In this document: positions 1 through 6,261 of the stretch, piece after piece
Layout: every line of letters starts with the position of its first letter
Position numbering within the stretch: the first letter of the stretch is position 1
Assembly (NCBI GenBank): GCA_021818565.1
Contig: JAKATV010000017.1
Span: forward strand, 1 to 7,735
Direction of reading: 5' to 3'
Origin: Planctomycetota bacterium
GTDB lineage: Bacteria > Planctomycetota > Phycisphaerae > WQYP01
Length of the DNA stretch: 7,735 bases
Translations under genes and position numbers: made by a program
The notes under the pieces: generated by a model
Told to the model about the DNA's origin: nothing
The model's database searches: none
Seen by the model: only the letters and a program-made list of their open reading frames with translations

Positions 1-2
1 AT

Positions 3-767
3 CTTTCACCGCCCGAACACGTTCCGCACGCGGTGCGACCGGAAGCCGGTGCTCACACGCAGAAGGATGATGTGGATTCCCATAATCTCCTGCTGGTGGG
101 ATCATTCCTGGCTTTATTTGTCGTGGTTCTCGTCCTGGGGGTGATCGCTTTTTTCCATCACTACCGGCATATTCTCGAGGCGCAAAAACAGGCCAGTGTC
201 AGCGCATGGTCGGCGGCGATTCACCAGCGACAAATCGCTTCCATTCAACCGCATTGGGTGGGCGGAAATCACCAACAAGCCACAGTTGGTATCGAACTTG
301 CTGAGGATATGGTCGTCGCCCAATACACCCCGAACGCCAAACCGGTGTTGCTGCCGCCCGTGCGTGAAGCAGCCTCAACTGGCGCTGCCGCTCCTGCTGT
401 TCCGCTGCACGTTCTGGGTGCCAAGTTATACGCCAGTCTTGGATGTATTGCCTGTCATACGGTGAACGGAAACCCGGGCGTCGGGCCAACCTGGAAGAAT
501 CTCGCCGGCTATCCGCAAAAACTTACCAACGGGAAAACCGTCATTGCGGATTATAAATTTCTTCGCACCATGATCCTTCACCCCGGAAAACTGCTGGTAG
601 CTGGAGCACCCGCGGGCGTCATGCCTGCTACCTATGGCCCTATGTTGTCGGGTAAAAAGCATCCGCATGAAACGAAGCTCAATGCGATCATCTGGTATAT
701 CAATACTCTTAGTAATCGCAGCAGCAAGGCCACGCAGCCGCCCGTGCCCGATAATCCGGCTAAGTAA
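3..767 (+). CDS. Membrane-anchored monoheme cytochrome c, 5' end probably outside window
   Basis: The reading frame is open to the left edge. The first in-window start is a GTG at 33 (244 residues from there), but no Shine-Dalgarno precedes it and the codons from 3 to 32 look coding, so the true start probably lies upstream. Residues below count from the GTG. A single membrane helix spans about 18-42 after a short cytoplasmic, charged N-terminus. A periplasmic linker follows (about 43-120), then a class I-like cytochrome c domain with heme motif C138-I-A-C141-H142 and probable axial ligand M197 in GVMP. The C-terminus is a Pro-rich tail, PPVPDNPAK. The N-terminal half (short leader, one helix, then a W-V...V-G-I-x-x-A-x-x-M-V-V stretch) resembles proteins I recall beside Alternative Complex III and caa3 operons; that is inference. 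The heme domain is about 85 percent identical to the last domain of CoxB. Likely role: membrane-tethered electron carrier to the oxidase. Confidence 0.85.
   Translation, partial: LSPPEHVPHAVRPEAGAHTQKDDVDSHNLLLVGSFLALFVVVLVLGVIAFFHHYRHILEAQKQASVSAWSAAIHQRQIASIQPHWVGGNHQQATVGIELAEDMVVAQYTPNAKPVLLPPVREAASTGAAAPAVPLHVLGAKLYASLGCIACHTVNGNPGVGPTWKNLAGYPQKLTNGKTVIADYKFLRTMILHPGKLLVAGAPAGVMPATYGPMLSGKKHPHETKLNAIIWYINTLSNRSSKATQPPVPDNPAK
399..764 (+). repeat. Cytochrome c module copy A (in the upstream cytochrome gene)
   Basis: This is one of three homologous cytochrome c modules in the window. By eye, about 104 of 122 aligned residues match module C at 3023-3391, starting at the shared V-P-L-H-V-L-G and running through the shared PPVP tail. 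At DNA level most of the pair has diverged at synonymous positions, but the stretch about 503-558 is nearly identical to 3127-3182 and includes 25 exactly matching bases (534-558 against 3158-3182). The pattern indicates duplication of a whole heme domain, perhaps followed by local gene conversion. Confidence 0.8.
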
Positions 768-801
768 TCCACGGTTGTGGCTCGCATACACCTGATTCGA
801 T

Positions 802-810
802 TGCTATAAT
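802..810 (+). promoter_or_regulatory. Candidate extended -10 promoter for sco and the oxidase genes
   Basis: The gap between the cytochrome c gene and sco contains TGCTATAAT, a perfect extended -10 (TG-N-TATAAT, hexamer at 805-810). No good -35 lies 16-18 bases upstream (782-787 reads TCGCAT), which extended -10 promoters tolerate. Transcription would start near 817 and give a leader of about 90 bases before the sco start at 911. The -10 sits in the loop region of a short inverted repeat, CGATT/AATCG (798-802 and 808-812). This is a consensus match only, and the sigma factor is unknown. Confidence 0.4.
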
Positions 811-827
811 CGGTGATCGTTTTGTTT

Positions 828-868
828 GGCACTGCCGCAGTAGTCAAGCTATTACTCAAAGCGGTGCC
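828..868 (+). promoter_or_regulatory. Hairpin in the sco leader
   Basis: GGCACTGC (828-835) pairs with GCGGTGCC (861-868) over 8 base pairs including one G-U. Within the 25-base loop, AGTAG (839-843) can pair with TTACT (852-856), again with one G-U. No T-tract follows, so it is not a standard intrinsic terminator. It lies between the candidate promoter and the sco ribosome binding site, so it could affect translation or mRNA stability. The function is not known. Confidence 0.35.
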
Positions 869-910
869 ATGGTGTGAGAATGCGTAGAGTTGTAGGAAGT
901 TTGGTTATTT

Positions 911-1828
911 ATGAAGGTGCTCAATAAAAAGCGGCTGGCGTTCCACGCGTCCGCGCGCCGTTTGGCTGTCACAGGAACGACGGTCGTGGCAGCGCTGCTT
1001 TTTATCCTTCTAACGCCGCGCGTTTTCGGCAGCGCCTTCGAAAGTCTGCAAACCGCTTCGCAACAATCGCGCGACGCTCACAATGCGGGAATTACGCCGC
1101 ATCCTGGCGCACGACTTCCACTAAACCTGGAATTTGTCAATTCACACAATCAGCATGTCCGGCTTAGTGATTATTTTCACAAAGGTCGCCCTGTGATCTT
1201 TGATTTTGTCTATTTCCGCTGCCCCGGTGTATGCCCATTTGTTGAAGTCGGACTGATGCACACCATGGAAAAAATGTCCGCCCGCCTGGGCTCCGACTAT
1301 GATGTCATTACCATCAGCTTTGATCCCACTGATACGCCCGCCGCTGCCGCAGATAAAAAGGCTGGTTATATTGCTGTGGCTTCACCAAAATTTAAAAAAG
1401 CTTTGGCCGCGCATTGGCACTTTCTTACCGCCAGGGAATCCACCATCAAAGCCATCACCAAAGCTGTGGGATTCCATTATGTGTTTTACCCTGCATCCCA
1501 TACCTACAACCATGCCGCCGCAATTTATATTGCAACGCCCGGTGGTCGGCTGGCCAATTATTTTTATGGCATTCACTATAACCCGGCGGATTTGCGTTTG
1601 GCGCTGGTGGCGGCGGGCAACCGTAAAATTACCAACGTCTTTGATCAGATACTGCTTTTATGCTGCCAGTTTGATCCCTACACCGGAAAATACACCGCCA
1701 TTGCGCGACGCGTCATGTTGCTGGGCGGGGTGGGCGTGGTAATAAGCCTTGGCGCGTTTCTCGGCAGCATGGTCTGGTGGGAGCGTAAACATCGTACTGA
1801 AAAATCGGAAGGTTCAGGGAAGGTTTAG
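911..1828 (+). CDS. sco: SCO1/SenC/PrrC-family copper chaperone for CuA assembly
   Basis: Thioredoxin-fold protein of 305 residues. Family members bind copper with two Cys and a His and help assemble CuA in subunit II, or act as a thiol reductant for it. The N-terminal helix (about 18-40) is a signal anchor or signal peptide. The SCO domain spans about 67-232, with the C104-P-G-V-C108-P motif and H201 in Y-N-H-A-A-A as the third ligand. F-D-P at 137-139 and the Y-F-Y-G segment near 217-220 also fit the family. After the domain come a segment L-L-C-C-Q-F-D-P-x-T-G-K-Y (about 249-261) and a second membrane helix (about 266-289). That C-terminal extension is absent from short SCO proteins but is one I associate with oxidase operons of Planctomycetota-like bacteria. 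The ATG at 911 is preceded by AGGAAG at 894-899, 11 bases away. The gene stands directly before coxB, whose CuA site is the expected client. Confidence 0.92.
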   Translation: MKVLNKKRLAFHASARRLAVTGTTVVAALLFILLTPRVFGSAFESLQTASQQSRDAHNAGITPHPGARLPLNLEFVNSHNQHVRLSDYFHKGRPVIFDFVYFRCPGVCPFVEVGLMHTMEKMSARLGSDYDVITISFDPTDTPAAAADKKAGYIAVASPKFKKALAAHWHFLTARESTIKAITKAVGFHYVFYPASHTYNHAAAIYIATPGGRLANYFYGIHYNPADLRLALVAAGNRKITNVFDQILLLCCQFDPYTGKYTAIARRVMLLGGVGVVISLGAFLGSMVWWERKHRTEKSEGSGKV

Positions 1829-1831
1829 GAG
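1827..1831 (+). promoter_or_regulatory. Ribosome binding site of coxB overlapping the sco stop codon
   Basis: AGGAG at 1827-1831 shares two bases with the sco TAG (1826-1828), suggesting translational coupling of sco and coxB. It is only 3 bases from the ATG at 1835 but 9 from the in-frame GTG at 1841 and 15 from the ATG at 1847. The precise coxB start is therefore uncertain by up to four codons. A second purine run, GGGAAGG at 1817-1823, lies 11 bases before 1835 and could serve that start. Confidence 0.5.
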
Positions 1832-1834
1832 TTT

Positions 1835-3394
1835 ATGGGCGTGACAATGATTTCACAGATGCTGGGACACCTTGGACAGATGGATTTAAGCCGCCTCACG
1901 GCCGCATTCTGGCTGCCGCACGGAGAATCCACCTTCAGCCCGCAAGTGCAGTTTCTCTGGAATTTCTGGTATTGGATATCAGTATTTTTCACAGTACTTA
2001 TCGTCGGTCTGATGGTGTTTTTTGTGATCCGCTACCGTCACACCAAGGACCGGACCATCGCCGACCCATCTCCCACACATAATAATGCCCTGGAAATTAC
2101 TTGGACTATTATTCCGCTGATCATCGTTATGGTAATTTTTGCGCTGGGTTTCACGGAATACATGAACATGGATTCTCCGCCCGCCAACAGTTACAACATA
2201 CACGTCATCGCCCAGAAGTGGAGTTGGACGTTTGTCTATGAAAATGGTGCCATCAGCAACACGCTGTATCTGCCCGTTGACAAGCCCGTGAAATTGAACA
2301 TGACGTCAAAAGATGTGCTCCATGGATTCTGGATTCCTGATCTTTCCATCCAGAGGGATGTCGTTCCGGGGCGCGTCATGACCACTTGGGTGGAGGCCAC
2401 ACATCCCGGTACTTATTGGCTGCAATGCGCCGAATATTGCGGCAACGGCCACTCGGAAATGCGAGCGCCCGTCGTCGTTGAGCCGTACCCTAAATTCCAG
2501 CAACAGATTCTTGCCGCCGCCAATATTTTTGAACAAGACGGTAAACCTTTGCCTCTTTCAACGGTTGGTAAAAAGCTTTATACCACGCTGGGCTGCTTAG
2601 GATGCCATTCCGTCGATGGTTCCAAAGGTACCGGCCCATCATGGAAAAATCTTGCCGGTTCCAAAGAGGTTCTCGCCAATGGCCAAACCGTGTCCGTTGA
2701 TTACGCATTCCTGAAAACGATGATTACTCATCCCGGTCGCGTGCTGATCAAAGGCTTTCCCGCCGGCGTTATGCCCAGCTACGGCTCGCGCTTTACCGGT
2801 AAAAATGTCAAAAACCTCTACGCCGTCGTCTGGTACATTAACAGCTTAAGCAAGTATTCCAATAAAGCGTCGCAGCCTCCCGTACCCAATAATCCCTCTG
2901 GTAGCGAGCCGGCTGCATCGTCTGCGTCCGGAAAGGCCGCAGCCTCCGCGACCTCGGCCGCCCCCGCGGCTGCAAATGGCGCGGCAACCCCGGTGGCCAA
3001 AGTGCCCGCAGGTCCTCACCCTGTGCCGTTACATGTTTTGGGCGCGAAACTTTATCAGTCGTTGGGATGTATCGGATGCCATACCGTCAATGGCCAACCC
3101 GGCGTTGGCCCCACGTGGAAAAATCTGGCCGGCTATCCGCAGAAACTTACCACCGGCAAAACCGTCATTGCGGATTATAAATATCTGCGCACGATGATTC
3201 TGGATCCCGGAAAAATGGACGTTGTCGGTTCCCCGGCCGGCGTGATGCCAAATATGTACAAGTACCAGTTATCCGGAAAAAAACATCCGCATGAGAATAA
3301 ATTAAACGCGATCATCTGGTATATTAACACATTGAGTAACCGCAGCAGCAAGGCCACCGAGCCTCCTGTTCCGGATGTTCCCGCAGCCAAATAG
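1835..3394 (+). CDS. coxB: Cytochrome c oxidase subunit II with CuA and two fused cytochrome c domains (caa3 type)
   Basis: 519 residues, against roughly 300-350 for a subunit II with one fused cytochrome c. It receives electrons from cytochrome c and passes them through CuA to subunit I. Two membrane helices lie at about 46-67 and 91-108. The cupredoxin domain follows (about 118-217) with a complete CuA set: H163, C198, E200 (backbone), C202, H206 and M209. W129-S-W131 is the aromatic stretch that carries the electron entry residues. The first cytochrome c domain has C254-L-G-C257-H258 and M313; the second has C412-I-G-C415-H416 and M471. They are joined by an Ala-rich linker (355-395). Both heme domains end in a PPVP tail. 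The two are about half identical to each other, and the second is about 85 percent identical to the heme domain of the upstream cytochrome c gene. The heme domains would sit in the periplasm. The start is discussed under the ribosome binding site entry. Confidence 0.95.
   Translation: MGVTMISQMLGHLGQMDLSRLTAAFWLPHGESTFSPQVQFLWNFWYWISVFFTVLIVGLMVFFVIRYRHTKDRTIADPSPTHNNALEITWTIIPLIIVMVIFALGFTEYMNMDSPPANSYNIHVIAQKWSWTFVYENGAISNTLYLPVDKPVKLNMTSKDVLHGFWIPDLSIQRDVVPGRVMTTWVEATHPGTYWLQCAEYCGNGHSEMRAPVVVEPYPKFQQQILAAANIFEQDGKPLPLSTVGKKLYTTLGCLGCHSVDGSKGTGPSWKNLAGSKEVLANGQTVSVDYAFLKTMITHPGRVLIKGFPAGVMPSYGSRFTGKNVKNLYAVVWYINSLSKYSNKASQPPVPNNPSGSEPAASSASGKAAASATSAAPAAANGAATPVAKVPAGPHPVPLHVLGAKLYQSLGCIGCHTVNGQPGVGPTWKNLAGYPQKLTTGKTVIADYKYLRTMILDPGKMDVVGSPAGVMPNMYKYQLSGKKHPHENKLNAIIWYINTLSNRSSKATEPPVPDVPAAK
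2555..2896 (+). repeat. Cytochrome c module B (first heme domain of CoxB)
   Basis: CoxB residues 241-354. It shares the framework of modules A and C: G-x-K-L-Y, L-G-C-x-G-C-H, W-K-N-L-A-G, T-M-I, P-A-G-V-M-P, W-Y-I-N-x-L-S, and the K-A-S-Q-PPVP tail. Identity to modules A and C is only about half by eye, so this is the older branch of the duplication. It lacks the K-K-H-P-H segment that A and C carry near the C-terminus. Confidence 0.75.
2897..3019 (+). other. Ala/Ser/Pro-rich interdomain linker coding region
   Basis: CoxB residues 355-395, of which 16 of 41 are Ala, with Ser, Pro and Gly making up most of the rest. There is no predicted fold. This looks like a flexible tether between the two heme domains, allowing the outer one to swing between donor and inner heme. 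The DNA is locally GC-rich compared with the flanking modules. Confidence 0.7.
3023..3391 (+). repeat. Cytochrome c module C (second heme domain of CoxB)
   Basis: CoxB residues 397-519. It is the close partner of module A at 399-764, differing at about 18 of 122 aligned positions. The differences cluster in the segment just before and after the axial Met (residues 458-478), while the heme motif region, the Y-P-Q-K-L-T segment and the C-terminal helix are almost unchanged. Confidence 0.8.
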
Positions 3395-3448
3395 GCCGCC
3401 TAAAATAGATTTAGATGGAAAGTTGTATCCGCGGTTGTTTTGGATATT

Positions 3449-3452
3449 GGAG
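3449..3452 (+). promoter_or_regulatory. Ribosome binding site that fixes the coxA start at 3461
   Basis: GGAG at 3449-3452 lies 8 bases before the ATG at 3461, a normal spacing. An in-frame TTG at 3440 would add seven residues but has no purine-rich site upstream and would place this site inside the gene. The ATG is therefore preferred. Confidence 0.7.
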
Positions 3453-3460
3453 TAATAAAA

Positions 3461-5197
3461 ATGACGGCTTTAGCTGGAAATAATTATGGCGATACGCCCG
3501 TGGTGCCCGCCAAGCCCGACAATTATCTCACGCATGGCAAAACCATCCGTTCGTGGTTATTGACGCTGGATCACAAGCGGATCGGTATTATGTACCTGGT
3601 CGTCGGGCTGCTGGCATTTTTCATCGGCGGTATGCTCGCCGAGGTGATCCGCACGCAGTTGCTGGTGCCGCAGGGACTGATTTTTCACGGTACCGGCTCG
3701 GTCGCCTCCAGCTATGCCGCGTATCGTTATTACAATCAGGTCTTTACCTTGCACGGCATCATCATGGTGTTTCTGGTACTGATTCCCATTATTCCCGGTG
3801 CCTTGGGAAACTTTGCGCTTCCTCTGCTGCTGGGTGCCAAAGATGTAGCATTCCCCAAGCTCAATTTAATCAGCTTCTACCTCTACGTCGTCGGGGCACT
3901 TTTGGCAATTCTGTCCACCGTCTTGGGGGCTGTGGATACCGGCTGGACTTTTTACACCCCCTTTAGCATTCAAACCGAATCCTATGTGGTGGTCATGGTG
4001 CTGGGTATATTCTTGGTGGGCTTCAGTTCCATCTTCACCGGCATCAATTTTATGGTCACCATTCATAAGCTCCGCCCGCCCGGAATGAGTTGGTTCCGCA
4101 TGCCGCTTTTCCTCTGGGCCATCTATGCCACCTCGCTTATTCAGGTGGCCGCCACACCGGTCGTGGGCATCACGTTTGTGCTGCTGATGATGGAGCGCAT
4201 CATGGGCATTGGCATATTTAATCCGGCTCTGGGCGGCAATCCGGTGCTGTTCCAGGAATTTTTCTGGTTCTATTCTCACCCGGCGGTTTACATTATGATT
4301 CTGCCCGCGATGGGAATCGTCAGCGAAATTATCCCCGTCTTCAGCCGCAAGCATATTTTCGGCTACGAATTTATCGCCCTAAGCTCTCTGGCCATTGCGT
4401 TGATTGGTTTTCTGGTCTGGGGCCACCACATTTTTGTCAACGGTCAATCCGCCGAACTGGATGCCGTGTTCAGCTTTTTAACCTTCGTGGTGGCTGTTCC
4501 TTCCGCCATTAAAGTATGGAACTGGCTGGCCACCATGTACAAAGGTGCCATCGTTCTTAAAACGCCGATGCTTTACGCGCTATCTTTTATTGTGCTTTTT
4601 ACCATTGGCGGCTTGACCGGTGTGGTGCTGGGCGCATTATCTGAGGATGTAGTACTGCACGACACCTACTTTGTTGTCGGTCACTTCCACTATGTGATGA
4701 TGGGCGGTACGCTCATCGGATTCATCGCCGGGCTGCATTATTGGTGGCCCAAAATGTTCGGTCGCATGTACAATGAACGCATTGCCCAGATAACATGTGT
4801 TGTCATGTTTATTGGTGTTAATCTGACGTTTTTCCCGCAGTTGATGGTGGGGGCCGACGGCATGCCCCGGCGTTATGCCAGCTACCTGCCCATGTATCAG
4901 CCTTACATGATTGCATCAACCATCGGTGCCTATATCCAGCTTGTGGCGTTTTTGACTATGGCCGGCTATCTGATGCATTCGCTGTTCTATGGAAAAAAGG
5001 CCCCGGTGAATCCATGGGGTGGCGGCTCGTTGGAATGGGAAACCTCTTCGCCGCCGCCGCACGACAATTTTGAAACCACGCCATCCGTCGCTGATCCCTA
5101 TGATTACGGTGATCTGGTGTTTGATCCCGCAGTCAACGGATATGTTCGTACCGAGAAGCCTGCGGATACATTGGTTCCGGTTAAGGTAGCGCACTAA
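3461..5197 (+). CDS. coxA: Cytochrome c oxidase subunit I, type A2 heme-copper oxidase
   Basis: 578 residues from the ATG at 3461; about 12 membrane helices. This is the catalytic subunit holding heme a, heme a3 and CuB; it reduces O2 to water and pumps protons across the inner membrane. All metal ligands are present: H98 (H-G-I-I-M) and H410 for heme a, H408 for heme a3, and H273, H322 and H323 (W-G-H-H) for CuB. Y277 in H-P-A-V-Y is the residue cross-linked to H273 in known structures. The D-channel entry Asp is D128 (K-D-V-A-F-P) with N135 following. The helix VI Glu of A1 oxidases is replaced (A275), and Y271-S272 stand just before H273. This Y-S-H-P motif defines type A2. The K-channel Lys is K351 (S-A-I-K), H400-D401 match the Mg-site pair, and R470-R471 match the heme propionate arginines. 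The hydrophilic C-terminal tail of about 60 residues is Pro-rich. coxB ends 66 bases upstream. Confidence 0.97.
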   Translation: MTALAGNNYGDTPVVPAKPDNYLTHGKTIRSWLLTLDHKRIGIMYLVVGLLAFFIGGMLAEVIRTQLLVPQGLIFHGTGSVASSYAAYRYYNQVFTLHGIIMVFLVLIPIIPGALGNFALPLLLGAKDVAFPKLNLISFYLYVVGALLAILSTVLGAVDTGWTFYTPFSIQTESYVVVMVLGIFLVGFSSIFTGINFMVTIHKLRPPGMSWFRMPLFLWAIYATSLIQVAATPVVGITFVLLMMERIMGIGIFNPALGGNPVLFQEFFWFYSHPAVYIMILPAMGIVSEIIPVFSRKHIFGYEFIALSSLAIALIGFLVWGHHIFVNGQSAELDAVFSFLTFVVAVPSAIKVWNWLATMYKGAIVLKTPMLYALSFIVLFTIGGLTGVVLGALSEDVVLHDTYFVVGHFHYVMMGGTLIGFIAGLHYWWPKMFGRMYNERIAQITCVVMFIGVNLTFFPQLMVGADGMPRRYASYLPMYQPYMIASTIGAYIQLVAFLTMAGYLMHSLFYGKKAPVNPWGGGSLEWETSSPPPHDNFETTPSVADPYDYGDLVFDPAVNGYVRTEKPADTLVPVKVAH

Positions 5198-5203
5198 TCG
5201 TCA

Positions 5204-5234
5204 GTTGGCTTCCGGTGATAGGCAATCACCCAAC
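5204..5234 (+). promoter_or_regulatory. Bulged hairpin just after coxA
   Basis: GGTGAT (5214-5219) and ATCACC (5225-5230) form a perfect 6-bp stem with a 5-base loop, AGGCA. Outside it GTTG (5204-5207) pairs with CAAC (5231-5234) across a 6-base bulge on the 5' side. It begins 7 bases after the coxA stop. No T-tract follows directly. It may protect the coxA mRNA 3' end, mark a processing site, or be partial attenuation between coxA and coxC. Confidence 0.4.
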
Positions 5235-5236
5235 GC

Positions 5237-5284
5237 CATACCTTGCCGGTTGGATGTTTGTTGCGCCCGTGTGGTATGTTTTTT
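5237..5284 (+). terminator. Weak terminator-like element between coxA and coxC
   Basis: CATACC (5237-5242) is complementary to GGTATG (5273-5278), and six T residues follow at once (5279-5284). The loop of 30 bases is long and the stem is only 6 bp, so full termination is doubtful. Read-through into coxC is expected because the genes belong to one complex. Together with the hairpin before it, this could lower expression of the downstream genes relative to coxB and coxA. Confidence 0.25.
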
Positions 5285-5323
5285 GACTCAGTTGAATCTG
5301 ATTGTTTCTAAAAGTGAGAGTAC

Positions 5324-6199
5324 ATGGCTGAAGCATTGGCGATAACCGCGACCGAAGAACAGGTGGCCCGGCAACATTTGGCCCACCATTTTGACACGCC
5401 GCAGCAGCAGTTTGATGCCGGCACCTTGGGCATGTGGATGTTTCTGGCAACAGAAATGCTGCTTTTCAGCGGATTGTTTTGCGCATATGCTGTGTTTCGC
5501 GCAACGCATCCCGAAGTATTTAAATATGCCGGTCAATATCTGGATCCGGTTTCCGGCCTCATTAACGCTTTGATCCTTCTGACGAGCGGTTTAACCATGG
5601 CGTTGGCGGTGCGTTTTGCACAAACCGGAAAGCGCTTTGCCCTAAGCCTTTGCTTGGCTCTGACCATGCTTGGCGGGGTGGCATTTTTGGCCATTCACGC
5701 CAAGGAATATTTTGACAACGGCCAGGCCAAACTGCTCTGGGGAACCCACTACGCTCCCACCGTCGGCCCCAACGGCAAGCCCATTGCCCCGGTCGTTGGT
5801 CTTGTGCCTCTTGTTGTTAAACCCAAGCCTGTTGCCAGCGCCGGTTGGCAGCAACTTAATGCACTGGGCAAGGCTGGTTTTGTTGTTTCCCATTCGGACA
5901 TCATGCCCGCGCCAACCGGTCCATCGGGTGTTGCTACTTCCCAAAAACCCTCCGCTCCGGAAAATCCATTCCAGCCCGCCAATGTTCAAATTTTCTTCGG
6001 GATTTACTTTCTTATGACGGGCCTGCATAGCCTGCACGTCATTATTGGCATTATTGTCATAGGTTGGCTGCTTATTCGTTCGTTTCGCGGTGAATTTGGT
6101 CCTGGATACAATGCTCCGGTTGTATACGTCGGCATGTATTGGGGCGTGGTCGATATGGTCTGGATGTTTTTGTTCCCCTTGCTGTATCTGATTCACTGA
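5324..6199 (+). CDS. coxC: Cytochrome c oxidase subunit III with enlarged periplasmic loop
   Basis: 291 residues, COX3 family, a membrane subunit that packs on subunit I and stabilises proton uptake. Five helices are seen, at about 33-57, 76-97, 105-127, 222-252 and 267-289, as in short bacterial subunit III. Family marks are L-G-M-W-M-F-L-A-T-E44 in the first helix, A-K-E-Y near 126-129, and T-G-L-H235-S-L-H238-V-I-I-G. In the last helix the usual Y-W-H-F-V-D reads Y-W-G-V-V-D (G274), so the His is lost. The segment between the third and fourth helices is about 93 residues (129-221), much longer than usual, rich in Pro, Val and Lys and without Cys. The ATG at 5324 has only a modest purine run, GTGAGAG at 5314-5320, 3 bases before it. 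The gap from coxA is 126 bases. Confidence 0.93.
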   Translation: MAEALAITATEEQVARQHLAHHFDTPQQQFDAGTLGMWMFLATEMLLFSGLFCAYAVFRATHPEVFKYAGQYLDPVSGLINALILLTSGLTMALAVRFAQTGKRFALSLCLALTMLGGVAFLAIHAKEYFDNGQAKLLWGTHYAPTVGPNGKPIAPVVGLVPLVVKPKPVASAGWQQLNALGKAGFVVSHSDIMPAPTGPSGVATSQKPSAPENPFQPANVQIFFGIYFLMTGLHSLHVIIGIIVIGWLLIRSFRGEFGPGYNAPVVYVGMYWGVVDMVWMFLFPLLYLIH

Positions 6200-6261
6200 T
6201 GGAATAGCTGTCGTAATGCAAGTCGCTTTTGAACAATGCGGCTAAATAAAGTTGAGGTCGT

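Noticed and set aside
3400..3414. CTAAA-ATAGA-TTTAG hairpin after coxB
   Set aside because: A five-pair stem made mostly of A-T pairs is expected by chance and has no T-tract or other support.
3440..3460. Seven-codon upstream extension of coxA from a TTG
   Set aside because: The GGAG at 3449-3452 is correctly spaced for the ATG at 3461 and would fall inside the longer version.
3866..4354. Long open frame on the - strand inside coxA (162 codons)
   Set aside because: It lies antisense to a fully conserved catalytic subunit and its product is His/Asp/Asn-rich low-quality sequence, typical of a shadow frame opposite a hydrophobic protein.
5283..5312. Promoter-like TTGACT with TCTAAA 18 bases downstream
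   Set aside because: Transcription would begin about 5 bases before the coxC ATG, leaving no room for the ribosome binding site; probably chance.
5642..6196. Long open frame on the - strand inside coxC (184 codons)
   Set aside because: It is antisense to a gene with clear COX3 motifs, has no ribosome binding site and shows no recognisable domain.
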